Numbered from the stretch's first letter, positions 8,174 through 17,362 are shown. The stretch: DNA of 64,000 nucleotides from Rubrobacter_A sp965214435 (GCA_965214435.1 OZ243960.1:2480001-2544000); one strand, 5' to 3'. The notes: generated from the letters alone by a model not told the origin. Program-made: numbers and translations.

Positions 8174-9251
8174 CGTCCTCTTCTCCTTCTACCAGCCCTA
8201 GGAACACTTCTTCCAGGCTCTGTCTCTTGCGCCCGAAACTCGCGACCTGCACGCCCTCGTAAGCCAGCACGAGGCGCAAAAGACGCTCTTCGGCGGCGGT
8301 TCGGTCGGTGACGCTCACGAGCCACCGGCGCCTTTTCGCTCCCTCGGGCACCTCCTCGACCGATGATACCCATGACTGGTCCTGGACCTGGTAAAAAGCC
8401 TTGTGTAAATCTTTCCCGTCCCCGCTGGCGCTTTCCAGGACGATCTCGTAGACCGCCGTTACGCCGGTTCCGCTGCTGGCGAGAAGTTCCTCGACGGGAG
8501 CCTGGGCGAGGAGTGTACCGTTTTTCAGGATCGCCACCGCGTCGGAGACTCTTTGCACGTCGTCGAGGATGTGGGTGGAGTAGAAAATGGTGGCGCCACG
8601 CTCGTCCCGCAGGCGCTCCATCACGGTCAATACGTCTCGGCGGCCCATCGGGTCCAGAGAAGCCGCCGGTTCGTCCAGGATCAGCAACTCCGGGTCGTTT
8701 ATCTGGGCCTGGGCAAGACCCAGCCGCTGGCTCTCGCCCCCGGAGAACCCTTTTACCTTCCGGTCGGCCTTATCCTCGAGGCCCACCAGCGAGAGCGTCT
8801 CCGTTACCCGCTTTTCTATAACCGCTTCCGGGCCCGCGTAGAAAAAGCGCGCCGCAAAGCGCAACGTCTCACGGGCCGTCATGTGCCCGTAGAAGCGGGG
8901 CTCCTGAGCCAGATATCCGACCCGGCGGCGGACCTCGAAATTCTCGGAGGTTATGTCCCGGCCAAAGACGGTGCCCGAGCCGGCGGTGGGACGAGCGAGC
9001 CCTAGCAAGAGCTTCATCGTGGTCGACTTGCCCGCCCCGTTAGGCCCGAGAAAGCCAAAGATGGACTTCTCGGGGACCGTGAGATCCAGAGGTTTCAGGG
9101 CCTGCACCCGTCCGTAAGACTTGGTAAGCCCGCGAGTCTCTATGATCCAGCCTACGCCTCCGACCTCCTGGGTGTCAAGCTCACCAGGCTGCGCGCCAGC
9201 GGTCTCACTACCTGTTACGGAGGAGTTTACGGGTACATTTTTGCCCAACAC
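8151..9251 (-). CDS. ABC transporter ATP-binding protein (ABC-2 exporter)
   Basis: A 366-residue ATPase with Walker A GPNGAGKST near residue 71, signature FSGGESQRLGLAQA near 169, Walker B ELLILDEPAASLDP and H-loop STHILDDV. It is of the CcmA/NatA-like group that pairs with ABC-2 permeases, and its C-terminal region of about 100 residues beyond the nucleotide-binding domain is usual there. The GTG at 9251 adds a 33-residue polar tail before the domain (TKSYGRV); a start nearer WIIETRGL is also possible, so the N-terminus is uncertain. It heads the two-gene exporter operon. Confidence 0.9.
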   Translation of the reverse strand: MLGKNVPVNSSVTGSETAGAQPGELDTQEVGGVGWIIETRGLTKSYGRVQALKPLDLTVPEKSIFGFLGPNGAGKSTTMKLLLGLARPTAGSGTVFGRDITSENFEVRRRVGYLAQEPRFYGHMTARETLRFAARFFYAGPEAVIEKRVTETLSLVGLEDKADRKVKGFSGGESQRLGLAQAQINDPELLILDEPAASLDPMGRRDVLTVMERLRDERGATIFYSTHILDDVQRVSDAVAILKNGTLLAQAPVEELLASSGTGVTAVYEIVLESASGDGKDLHKAFYQVQDQSWVSSVEEVPEGAKRRRWLVSVTDRTAAEERLLRLVLAYEGVQVASFGRKRQSLEEVFLGLVEGEEDDGHQGIR

Positions 9252-9469
9252 TACACCTCGACTGACCGGTATATCTTTATCCTGCTTGCAATGCCAGCGG
9301 TAAAGCCGGAAGTTCCCTTTTTATCGGTGCTGCACCGACCATAGCAGACGCCCGGCTCACGACTACCGACATAACCGTAGCTTATCGCAGGTCGCTCCTA
9401 GTGGTTGTGAGCGGTGGCACGCGAAACCTCGATAGACCCTCAGTTTCTTTTAGCGGCTTTTCGCCGAGG

Positions 9470-9883
9470 TTAGCCGCCGAAGGTTATTTTGTATATTCCG
9501 TAGACCAGCGCGAAGGTGAGGGCTGCGATTACTATGGACGTCAGGAGTTGCGCCCAGGGGGGGAGTCTCATAAATCTCCGGCCGGCCGGGACGAAAACTT
9601 TCCGAACCCGGACTTCCAGCCAGTCCATCAGGCGGGCGGCGGGCAGGAACTCCCCGGCGATCAGACCGAGCCCCAGAAAGGCGGTTCCCCAACCAAATAC
9701 TGGCAGCCAGCCGACCAGGGCGCTCGCAATGATGAGTGCCAAGCCTATGACCACGTAGAGGAGCCGGGTGAGGTCGAAGAAGCTCCGTCCTGGCTGCTGA
9801 CGCCGGTGGTAGCGGTCCCGGAAGCGGTTGCCGGGCTTGCTACGCTCAAAGCGTCGCCAGTCCATTTTGAGGCGACCCATCAT
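9470..9883 (-). CDS. small membrane protein, PGPGW-like
   Basis: About 137 residues with a charged N-terminus (Arg/Asp-rich), two central hydrophobic stretches in the order VVIGLALIIASALVGWLP and WGTAFLGLGLIAGEFLPAA, and a final transmembrane segment near the C-terminus. The arrangement and the G-W-L-P / L-G-L-G-L-I-A-G-E residues resemble the PGPGW putative membrane family, but the PGPGW motif itself is altered, so this is a tentative call. Start choice is uncertain: TTG 9919 and ATG 9880 are also possible; a TTGACA hexamer lies at 9914-9919. No partner is evident. Confidence 0.55.
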   Translation of the reverse strand: MMGRLKMDWRRFERSKPGNRFRDRYHRRQQPGRSFFDLTRLLYVVIGLALIIASALVGWLPVFGWGTAFLGLGLIAGEFLPAARLMDWLEVRVRKVFVPAGRRFMRLPPWAQLLTSIVIAALTFALVYGIYKITFGG

Positions 9884-9978
9884 GGTTATTTTAAGTTCGC
9901 TCTCTAAGCATGCTGTCAAGATACCATAATCACCGCGTCCGGAAGGGTCTTCCGGGAAGATTTATTCACACCCGATAA

Positions 9979-10008
9979 GCGGGGACCGGTAGAGAACCCG
10001 GCCCCCGC
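9979..10008 (-). terminator. possible glnA terminator hairpin
   Basis: On the minus strand an 11-bp stem (GCGGGGGCCGG paired with CCGGTCCCCGC, one G-T pair) with an 8-base loop lies 34 bases after the glnA stop. It is followed by only two T residues, so it is a stable hairpin rather than a textbook intrinsic terminator. Confidence 0.5.
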
Positions 10009-10041
10009 TAGCTTTACCTCCGGTACCTCTAATGCTCCGGG

Positions 10042-11376
10042 TTAGAGGATGGGCAGGTACCGCTCCAGTTCGTAGGGGGTCACCTGCACCCGGTACTCCT
10101 CGAACTCCTCGTGTTTTACCTGTAGAAGCCGGGTGTAGGCGTGGTCGCCGAGCGCCTTCTGTAGAAGCTCAGAGTCCTCCGCTTCCTTTATGGCTTCGCC
10201 GAGGTCCGCGGGCAGGCTCTGGATGCCCATCTTCTCGCGCTCCTCGGGGGAAAGGTTGTAGAGGTTGCGCTCCATCGGCTCGGACAGCTCGTAGCCCTTC
10301 TCGATACCTTCGAGGCCCGCATGCAACAGGGCGGCGAACGTCAGGTAGATGTTCGCCGAGGGGTCCGGGCAGCGGAGCTCCATACGGGTCGCCTTCTCGT
10401 TACCCGGATGGAAGCCGGGCACCCGGACGAGAGCCGAGCGGTTCTGGCGGCTCCAGGCGACGTAGACCGGGGCCTCGTAGCCGGGGACCAGCCGCTTGTA
10501 GGAGTTTACGTGCTGGGCGAATATGATGCTAAGCTCCCGCGCGTGCCGGAGCTGCCCGGCGATAAACGAGCGCGCCGTGTCGGAGAGGTAGTGCTTGCCG
10601 TTCGCGTCGAAGAAAGCGTTCTTGTCGCCGGAGAACAGGCTCTGGTGGGTGTGCATGCCCGAGCCGTTCTGGTTCTGGAGCGGTTTGGGCATAAAGGTCG
10701 CGTAGACCCCGTGGCGGGTGGCTATCTCTTTAACCACCGTCTTGTAGGTCATGACCTTGTCGGCCATCGTCATGGCGTCGTCGAAACGAAGGTCGATCTC
10801 GTGCTGGCTGATGCCGACCTCGTGGTGGGAGTACTCGACGTGGATGCCGAACTCCTGTAGCGCCAGGACCGTCTCCCGCCGCAGGCTGGTCGCCGCGTCC
10901 AGCGTCGTAAGGTCGAAGTAGCCACCGTAATCCAGAGGCTCCGTGCCGCGGGAGTCCCGGAAGTAGAAGAACTCAAGCTCCGGCCCGCAGTTAAAGGTGT
11001 CGAAGCCCATCTCGTTCGCCCGCTGGAGCGCCCGCCGCAGGATGTGGCGTGGGTCTCCGACGTAGGGGTCACCGTCCGGGGTCTCGATGTCGCAGAACAT
11101 GCGGGCCGTCCGGTTCTCCTGCGGGCTCCAGGGAAAGACCCGGAAAGTCGAGGGGTCCGGCATGGCGATCATGTCCGACTCCTCGATGTCGTTGTAGCCC
11201 GTGATCGAGCTCCCGTCAAACCCCGCCCCGCCGTCGAGCGCGTCCTCTAGCTCCTCGACCGTCAGCGCAAAGCTCTTTAGCGTGCCCACCAGGTCCGTAA
11301 ACCACAACCTTATAAACTTTACGTTGTTCTCCTGGGCCTGCTTGAGCACGTTCTGCTTGGCGTCTGTGTCTACCAA
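10042..11376 (-). CDS. glnA: glutamine synthetase, type I (alpha subtype)
   Basis: A 444-residue class I glutamine synthetase that makes glutamine from glutamate, ammonia and ATP. Visible are the N-terminal beta-grasp region (VKFIRLWFTDLVGTLKS), the GFDGSSITGY latch, the metal-binding E-x-E motifs (GPELEFFYFRD), NGSGMHTHQS, and KRLVPGYEAPVYV. The length and the absence of the 25-residue insertion place it in the GSI-alpha group, which in Bacillus is regulated by feedback inhibition rather than adenylylation. The start is TTG 11376 behind GGGAGGG. It is monocistronic here. Confidence 0.95.
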   Translation of the reverse strand: MVDTDAKQNVLKQAQENNVKFIRLWFTDLVGTLKSFALTVEELEDALDGGAGFDGSSITGYNDIEESDMIAMPDPSTFRVFPWSPQENRTARMFCDIETPDGDPYVGDPRHILRRALQRANEMGFDTFNCGPELEFFYFRDSRGTEPLDYGGYFDLTTLDAATSLRRETVLALQEFGIHVEYSHHEVGISQHEIDLRFDDAMTMADKVMTYKTVVKEIATRHGVYATFMPKPLQNQNGSGMHTHQSLFSGDKNAFFDANGKHYLSDTARSFIAGQLRHARELSIIFAQHVNSYKRLVPGYEAPVYVAWSRQNRSALVRVPGFHPGNEKATRMELRCPDPSANIYLTFAALLHAGLEGIEKGYELSEPMERNLYNLSPEEREKMGIQSLPADLGEAIKEAEDSELLQKALGDHAYTRLLQVKHEEFEEYRVQVTPYELERYLPIL

Positions 11377-11651
11377 AGTTCCCTCCCGGGTTCGCCTGAT
11401 CTCCGCCGCGGAAACTTATCTGTAAGGAAGCCTCCGCACAATCCTAACCGCTATAATATGGGTACGCTGACCAACTGCATATGGCCCAGTGTATAAGTCA
11501 AATGCCGGGTAATCGGCTGGGTTTTTGGACCTTTGTACAACTAGCGGGCTTTTCAGTGCGCTACGGGCCGCATATAGATGCGTGGGACGTGAGATTGTGG
11601 GGTAGAATCGCCGATATAGGCGATGCTTTGCAGACGGGGAGACGGTTTGAG

Positions 11652-12527
11652 ATGAGCGACTGGCGGGAGGAGAGGCCTGGGGAGGCCGGAGAGCGCTGGA
11701 AGACAGGGCCTCTCGGAGACGAAGGAGACGAGGAGACCCGCCGCATACCGCGGCAAGAGCGGTCCGGGCCGGAGCGGTCGGGAAACGACGGCGAGGACCA
11801 GACACGCCGTATCCGCCGGGAGTCCTCCGGGCCTCTGGGATGGGATGAGGAACCGGAAACGCGGGCGGTCCGGCCGCGCCGGAACCGTCCGTCTCCGAGC
11901 CGGGAAAGCCGGGAGGGCAGCGGTACCCAGGAGTGGGCTCTGCCTCAGCAGCCCGTTGAACGCACCCGAGACGTGGATATGAGCCGCGAGGACCGGTTGC
12001 GGGACCTCTATGGCGGCGTGGACTGGCTGGCGAGCTTTCTGGGCACGATCTTCACCGCCGTTGCCGGAACGGCTATGTTTTTTATCGCCGGGATAGCTGT
12101 CCTCGCGCCGCTGCAACTATTCCCGGCGCTGCGGGCTGGAGAGCTCACCGCGAATGTGTATACGGGGCTCGCCGTCGTGGCGGTGATACTGTTTCTCGGG
12201 TACTTTGTCGGCGGTTACGTCTCCGGTAGGTTGGCTCGCTTCGATGGCGGGCGTAACGGGTTGATGGTTATCTTGTGGACTCTAGTCTTTGCGGCTCTGG
12301 TCGTGGTGACCGGCGGCGTGTTGGCTAACTTTATAACCGGCAGCTTCTTTGAAGTATTGCAGAGCCGGGTACTGCAGGCCAACGAGATCCTAACCAGCAG
12401 CTTCGACCAACTCGGGGCAGTGGGAATAGCGATCGCGGCCGGGATAGTGCTGGTCTCAGCTCTCGGGGCTTTCCTCGGCGGACGCCTCGGGGAGCGATAT
12501 CACACGGATATAGACCACGCAGCCTAG
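11652..12527 (+). CDS. membrane protein with charged N-terminal tail, unknown function
   Basis: About 291 residues: an Arg/Glu-rich, low-complexity N-terminal half (roughly 1-105, many RRIPR/TRRIR segments) followed by four transmembrane segments. A G-Y-V-S-G-R-L-A-R motif between the second and third segments is typical of small uncharacterised actinobacterial membrane proteins. A longer frame opens at 11481, but ATG 11652 is preferred for its GGGGAG ribosome binding site at 9-base spacing. A TATAAT hexamer at 11452-11457 may be its promoter, without a clear -35 box. Function unknown; the tail could bind nucleic acid or a partner. Confidence 0.65.
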   Translation: MSDWREERPGEAGERWKTGPLGDEGDEETRRIPRQERSGPERSGNDGEDQTRRIRRESSGPLGWDEEPETRAVRPRRNRPSPSRESREGSGTQEWALPQQPVERTRDVDMSREDRLRDLYGGVDWLASFLGTIFTAVAGTAMFFIAGIAVLAPLQLFPALRAGELTANVYTGLAVVAVILFLGYFVGGYVSGRLARFDGGRNGLMVILWTLVFAALVVVTGGVLANFITGSFFEVLQSRVLQANEILTSSFDQLGAVGIAIAAGIVLVSALGAFLGGRLGERYHTDIDHAA

Positions 12528-12533
12528 TAATAA

Positions 12534-13103
12534 GTTCGTAGACGAGCTTCCGGCTCGCTTCGGGTAATTTCTAGTAGCTGTTTACTCAAACTACTGGACC
12601 GCAACCCCGACAAAGCCCGCGAGTCGGCGGCGCAGGCGAAGGTCTCCGCTTCCGAAGCCCTATCCGAGGTGCGCCGATCGGTGCGGGCGCTCCGGCCGCG
12701 GGTAATGGAGGACCGGGTCGGAACCGGAGCCCTGGCAGCCCTGGCGCGGGACTTCGAGGGCACGGGTATCGCCGTGTCTTTTGAGGTGGTCGGTGAGGAG
12801 CACCGGGTATCGCCGGAAGCGGAACTAATACTGTACCGGGCTTTGCAGGAGAGCCTTACCAACGCTCTAAAGCACTCCGGGGGCCGCCGGGTCGAGGCGC
12901 GCCTGACTTTCGGGCGGGACAGCGTCTGCCTGACGGTCACCGACGACGGACGGGGAACCAGAGAGACCGCCGGTGATAGAGGCGTCGGGCTCCGGGGATT
13001 GGAGGAGCGGGCCGCGGCGGCCGGTGGCGTCTTTAGTGCCGGGAGTGTCGATAGAGGCGAGTTCGTATTGAGACTGGAGCTACCAGCCCGGGAGGACGGA
13101 TGA
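12534..13103 (+). pseudogene. sensor histidine kinase remnant (NarL type, beheaded)
   Basis: The frame downstream of a TAA at 12531 encodes the end of a HisKA_3-type dimerisation helix (LLDRNPDKARESAAQAKV, SEALSEVRRSVRALRP) and an intact HATPase_c domain: N box ALQESLTNALKHSGG, then TVTDDGRGTRE and the GVGLRGLEERAAAAGG glycine box. No sensor, no membrane segment and no phosphoacceptor His box remain, and there is no sensible start codon before GTG 12669. The stop overlaps the start of the regulator (ATGA), the normal pairing in this family. It is best read as the 3' part of a deleted kinase gene. Confidence 0.8.
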
Positions 13104-13762
13104 CACGCCCGGTGCGGGTCTTGATCGTCGAGGATCAGGCCCTCATGTGACAGGGTTTACGCACGCTCCTGGAGCTTGAAGACAGGGTCGAGATAGTGGG
13201 CGAAGCGGCCGATGGTATCGAAGCTTTGCGGCTCGTACCGACCTTACAGCCAGACGTCGCGCTGGTGGACGTCCGGATGCCCAGGATGGACGGTATCGAG
13301 TTCGTGCGCCGGCTCTCCGCCGACTACCCTCGGGTGGTAGCCGTTATACTGACGACCTTCGATGATGACGAGTATATATTTGAAGGTCTCAGGTCCGGGG
13401 CCCGCGGCTACATCTTAAAAGACACTCCGTCAGAAGACCTGGCTTCCGCGATACAGCGGGCCTACGCGGGCGAGGCGATCCTCGACGGCCAGCTAACCCT
13501 CAGGGTCGTCTCCGAGTTCAAGAAGCTTTCCGGAAACCCGGCGCAGCCGGTGGCTAACGCTGAGTCGCTGTCCGAGCGGGAGCTTGAGGTCTTGAGGCTC
13601 GTGGCTTCCGGGGCGGCAAACCGGGAGATAGCGAAGACGCTCTACATAACCGAAGGAACTGTAAAAAACCACATCACCAGCGTACTCCGCAAGCTGGGTC
13701 TCAGGGACCGCACCTAGGCAGCTTTGTACGCGGCCGACCACGGCTGGGTCGAACGCCCCTAA
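13100..13762 (+). pseudogene. NarL/LuxR-family response regulator with two nonsense codons
   Basis: Reading from ATG 13100 gives VRVLIVEDQALM, then TGA at codon 17 (13148-13150), then QGLRTLLELEDRVEIVGEAA in the same frame. Relatives have Arg at that spot, so CGA to TGA is the likely change. The receiver keeps its phosphoacceptor Asp (ALVDVRMPRMDG), the Thr/Lys positions and an HTH_LUXR domain (LSERELEVLRLVASGAANREIA). At 13715-13717 a TAG follows LGLRDRT where the family has Gln; the frame then continues AALYAADHGWVERP to TAA. Both stops are C-to-T changes, so this is a decayed regulator, not a shorter gene. Confidence 0.85.
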
Positions 13763-14047
13763 TCCCCGCCGGCGGCGGAAGGTAAGCCTCCCGGTTTCTC
13801 CAGAGGGATAGTCCAAAGGTCACCGGTATGAGGAAAGCCCGGAAGTAGTTTCGGGTGACAAAGCTAGGATCCCGGGTATGCGTCAGTGCCTTTTGATCCT
13901 CACAGAAGAGTACGCTTGCAGATAGGGTTCAGGACCACTCGCGGCTGTGAACCTTGCAAGTTCTTCCGTTTAAGATACCGGAGCGCGGGTATCGCTACAG
14001 ACGATTGTTGCGGAAAGCGAAGCTTGTAGAAGAGGAGCGGGTAGTCG

Positions 14048-14923
14048 TTGTTAGAGGATCGGCATCCCAGGTTCAAGTTTCTTCCCGAAGGCTGGGAGCA
14101 TCTCGGCTCGCAGCGGGTAGGACAATTTCTCACGAGGGTTGTGCACCGGCGCTCCGACGGGTCGAAATACGTCTGGGATAGCCGCCGCAGCCGCCGCCGC
14201 AGAGGGACGTTCTCAGGTCAAAGTCCGTGGCTTACGTTCTGGGCTCCGCGGGTGCTCGGCTGGTGGGTGGCGGTGCTGTTTATCCTCGGCTCGGCGCTGT
14301 TTATCCTGGCTGCCTCGGCGTCCCTGTTTCCCGCGGTTTTCGGAGGCGAGGCCGCCGCCTCGAACGTTACCGATGTTTCGTACTTCGTGGGCGCACTAAT
14401 TTTTTCGGTCAGCATCTACCTGCAAATCCTGGAGGCTCTTAACTCCGATGAACCGGTAGGCTCAACTGTCAGAGGCGAGACTCCGCACAGGTTCCGCTAT
14501 TTCGGTTGGCAGCCGCACCGGCTCGGGTTTCTAACACCGTTTGTTTTATTTGTCGGGTCTGTCTTATTCAACCTAGAGACTACATTTGCGCTCATTTCAG
14601 GCTTTAGCACGATTGAAGAAGACCTGTTCATCGGGATTCCGAGCTTTTTCGGGGCGGTCTGCTTTGTGGTATCGAGCTACATGATGGTCGTCGAGGTGAG
14701 CCACGGGTACTGGTCCTGGAAGTTCCGGGATCTCGGCTGGTGGGTCGGCGTGCTCAGCCTGGTGGGCTCGGCCGGTTTCCTGGTCGGGGCCGCGTTCGGC
14801 TTTAGCGTCCCCGGCCTCTCGGCGCTATCCGACCCTCCAATAACGAACTCCACTTACTTCCAGGGCTCTATATTTTTCCTGGCTAGCAGCTACCTGATGC
14901 TGCCGGAGACGTTCTCCAAGTAG
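14048..14923 (+). CDS. three-repeat membrane protein, unknown function
   Basis: A 291-residue protein with six transmembrane segments arranged as three copies of a two-segment unit. Each copy starts with L-G-x(6)-V-L-x(2)-V/L-G-S-x(2)-F (LGWWVAVLFILGSALF, LGFLTPFVLFVGSVLF, LGWWVGVLSLVGSAGF) and ends with a second helix containing S-S-Y-L/M-M and an acidic residue. Residues before the first copy (about 1-70) are basic and end in an Arg run near residue 46-51. The start is TTG 14048 after AGGAG at about 9 bases; the frame is closed by TAG at 14042. No known family is recognised. It stands alone between the decayed two-component system and corA. Confidence 0.7.
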   Translation: MLEDRHPRFKFLPEGWEHLGSQRVGQFLTRVVHRRSDGSKYVWDSRRSRRRRGTFSGQSPWLTFWAPRVLGWWVAVLFILGSALFILAASASLFPAVFGGEAAASNVTDVSYFVGALIFSVSIYLQILEALNSDEPVGSTVRGETPHRFRYFGWQPHRLGFLTPFVLFVGSVLFNLETTFALISGFSTIEEDLFIGIPSFFGAVCFVVSSYMMVVEVSHGYWSWKFRDLGWWVGVLSLVGSAGFLVGAAFGFSVPGLSALSDPPITNSTYFQGSIFFLASSYLMLPETFSK

Positions 14924-14945
14924 AAAGCCGTTCTTCTTCGGGCTT

Positions 14946-15911
14946 CTACAGCCAGCCGGAGCGTTTGAAGTTCAGGTAGAGCAGCGCCGAGATAAAAACC
15001 ATCAGCCCCAGGGCGAGCGGGTAGCCGAAGCTCCAGGACAGTTCCGGCATGATCTGGAAGTTCATGCCGTAGACTCCGGTTATGATGGTCGGCACGACCA
15101 GGACGGCGGCCCAGGCGGAGATCTTCTTTGTCTGGTCATTCTGGTCCACGCTCACCAGCGTGAGGTTCACGTTCAGGATATTCGAGAGTAACTCGCGGAA
15201 GCTATCGACCTGCTCCCGGACCCTCATCGCGTGGTCGTGGACGTCGCGTAGATGCTGGTAGATCTCCGGGTCCAGGCTCGGGAGGCTGCCCTGGCCCAGC
15301 CGGTCCAGCACCCTGGAGAGCGGCGCCACGGCGCGGCGGAACTGTATGACCTCGCGCGAAAGCTCGTAGATGCGCCGGGAGACGCCGGCGTTCTCGCCGA
15401 AGACCTGGCCCTCGATCTCGTCTATGTCATTTTCGAGCCCCTCGAGCACCGGTTCGTAGTCGTCGACCACCCGGTCCACGATGGCGTAGAGCACGGCGGG
15501 CGGATCCTTGCGGAGCAGGTCCGGGTCTTCCTCTAGACGCTCGTGCATGTCGCCCATCCGGGAGGCTGAACCGTGGCGGACGGTAACAATGAAGTCCGGC
15601 CCGAGGAAAACATGGATCTCACCGAACTCCACGGTCTCCGACTCGTCCACGTAGCGAGCGGAGCGCAGCACGATGAACAGCGAGTCTCCGTAGCGCTCCA
15701 ATTTCGGTCGTTGGTGCATTTCCACCGCATCCTCAACCGCGAGCCTGTTTAGACTGAACTCCCGGGTTACCGAAGCGAACTCCTCCGCGCTTGGTTCAAA
15801 CAGGCTCACCCATGCGAACCCCCCGCGGTCTTTGCAAGCCTGGCGGGCTCCGTCTAACGAGCACGGCCCGGTACGCTTTCCGTCCGAGTAAACGGTGGCG
15901 TCTACTATCAT
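14946..15911 (-). CDS. corA: magnesium/cobalt transporter CorA
   Basis: A 321-residue CorA-family channel for Mg2+ (also Co2+/Ni2+). It has the long acidic cytosolic domain and two C-terminal transmembrane segments separated by the periplasmic YGMN selectivity motif (GVYGMNFQIMPE) near residue 280. The C-terminus ends in basic residues (FKRSGWL) as usual. Length matches the family. It lies 22 bases from the convergent three-repeat membrane gene; the short interval holds no strong hairpin. Confidence 0.95.
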   Translation of the reverse strand: MIVDATVYSDGKRTGPCSLDGARQACKDRGGFAWVSLFEPSAEEFASVTREFSLNRLAVEDAVEMHQRPKLERYGDSLFIVLRSARYVDESETVEFGEIHVFLGPDFIVTVRHGSASRMGDMHERLEEDPDLLRKDPPAVLYAIVDRVVDDYEPVLEGLENDIDEIEGQVFGENAGVSRRIYELSREVIQFRRAVAPLSRVLDRLGQGSLPSLDPEIYQHLRDVHDHAMRVREQVDSFRELLSNILNVNLTLVSVDQNDQTKKISAWAAVLVVPTIITGVYGMNFQIMPELSWSFGYPLALGLMVFISALLYLNFKRSGWL

Positions 15912-15956
15912 GGCGGCTATTATACGCCGGGCGAAATGCCGGGCAGAGACTGCGGG

Positions 15957-17000
15957 CTACCTGCGAGACCTGAGCCGGAGGGTGGGGTAGAAGATCGCGG
16001 CCACCGGTATCGACAACCAGAAGTTGAAGATCCGGTACCCGAGTATCGGCACTACCGCGTCGGGATCAACGCCGAGCAGGGTTACAGTGGCGAGCATGGT
16101 GGTCTCAAAGACCCCGATGCCGCCCGGGGTGAGCGGCAGGCTGGCTACCGTGGTCGCCACCCCGTAGGAGACGAGTAGCTCTGTGGTCCCGGCCGGCACG
16201 CCGAACGCGAGGAACATTAGGACGAGGCACAAGGCGTCGAAAGCCCAGTAACCTAAAGCCAGCGCCCCGAAGCGTAGCGCCCGCCGGGGACGGCCCCAGA
16301 ATTTGGTCCTGACCGCCCGGAACTCGCCCCGCAAATACTCCACGATCCTGTCGGCCCGACCCGCCGCCTCTTCCGGGGACCAGCGCCGCCTCAAAACCCT
16401 CCCTATCAGGCGGATGGCAGCCGCGAGGACCCTCCGGGAAGAGCGGGGGTTGCGGTACGCCAGGTAACTGAGCGCAAACCCCGCGAGCGTAACGGCCGCC
16501 GTCGAGATCGCCGCCGCCAGTACGGGACCGCTGAGGTTCCGGGTAAGGGTCAGGTACACGAGGCTGAGGAAAAAGACGGCCCCGAGGGTGCCGTAGATGA
16601 GCGCCGAGAGCGCGGCGAGCGCGACCCCGAGGCGTCCGGACTCAAAGCCGAGGCTCCGAAGCGCGCTAAAGGTCACCGCCGCCTTTGCCGTCGCCCCGCC
16701 GGGGAGTACGTGTGAAGCTCCGTTTTCGGTAATCGTCAGCCGGAAGAGAAACCAGCGCCCGAGTTGCCGCGGCCTCCGGCCCTCCCTGGGAACCGTGGCC
16801 GCCAGACGTCCCATGACTTCCGCGTAGCACACCTGGCTCAACACCTGGGCGACGAACGCCGCCCCGACGAGCAGGTGTGAAGACCGGACGAGTAGCCGCG
16901 CGGACTCCTGTAGCCCGGCGAGTTGCGGCAGCACGAGGTGGAGGGCGAGTCCTATCGAAGCGAGGTACAACGCGTTGCGGAGCAACCGGCGCCGGTTCAC
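15957..17000 (-). CDS. flippase-like membrane protein (UPF0104/LPG-synthase transmembrane family)
   Basis: A 347-residue protein with about eight transmembrane segments of the YbhN / lysylphosphatidylglycerol synthase transmembrane family. Conserved landmarks are the Arg-rich loop followed by FLFRLTITENGASHVLPGGATAKA near 90-115 and the late PLTPGGIGVFETTM motif near 293. These proteins are associated with lipid flipping or mannosyltransferase-associated transport; there is no synthase domain here. It stands alone and diverges from the 54-residue ORF. A short polar tail (LRLRSRR) ends the protein. Confidence 0.85.
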   Translation of the reverse strand: MNRRRLLRNALYLASIGLALHLVLPQLAGLQESARLLVRSSHLLVGAAFVAQVLSQVCYAEVMGRLAATVPREGRRPRQLGRWFLFRLTITENGASHVLPGGATAKAAVTFSALRSLGFESGRLGVALAALSALIYGTLGAVFFLSLVYLTLTRNLSGPVLAAAISTAAVTLAGFALSYLAYRNPRSSRRVLAAAIRLIGRVLRRRWSPEEAAGRADRIVEYLRGEFRAVRTKFWGRPRRALRFGALALGYWAFDALCLVLMFLAFGVPAGTTELLVSYGVATTVASLPLTPGGIGVFETTMLATVTLLGVDPDAVVPILGYRIFNFWLSIPVAAIFYPTLRLRSRR

Positions 17001-17185
17001 GTCCGGTATCCAGACGGTCTACTATCTGTCCGGTGACCCATAACCCGGCAAGGTACTCTAGTTGACAAAACTTTTCTTGCTTACCGGAAACGGCGGACCT
17101 TATGGTAGCCTAAGCAAACCTTGCAGGCCGGTGGGTTGGTCTGTAGGCCGGGATAACCGTAAACCACAAGAGTTGGAGAACGCTC

Positions 17186-17350
17186 GTGAACAAAAACCGG
17201 ATTGCCTACAAGGTCTTGACCAATCCCCGTACCCGGCGGATGCTGGTGAAGCTCCTGAAAAACCGCCGGGTACGGAGCCTGGTCCGCAAACGTATAGAGC
17301 AGCAGTTGGGCCTCCACGCCCGCCGAGCGTCGCGAACGCGCGGCAAGTAG
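17186..17350 (+). CDS. very basic 54-residue protein, unknown function
   Basis: An open frame from GTG 17186 with TTGGAGAA about five bases before it encodes a 54-residue protein with about one-third Arg/Lys: NKNRIAYKVLTNPRTRR opening and SLVRKRIEQQLGLHARR near the end. It ends at TAG 17348-17350. The next gene, a Tat-exported phosphoesterase, is in the same frame with no ATG/GTG/TTG between the two, so the TAG might instead separate one longer gene. It could be a small ribosome- or nucleic-acid-associated protein. No family is recognised. Confidence 0.45.
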   Translation: MNKNRIAYKVLTNPRTRRMLVKLLKNRRVRSLVRKRIEQQLGLHARRASRTRGK

Positions 17351-17362
17351 CGGGCGGAAAAG

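Noticed and set aside
11452..11457. TATAAT as a firm promoter for the membrane protein at 11652
   Set aside because: No -35-like hexamer lies at a sensible distance, and the hexamer is also nearly palindromic, so direction is unclear.
13148..13150. TGA as a possible selenocysteine or programmed readthrough codon
   Set aside because: The family has Arg here, there is no visible stem-loop of the selenocysteine type, a second stop (TAG) occurs near the end of the same gene, and the paired kinase is truncated; decay explains all of these.
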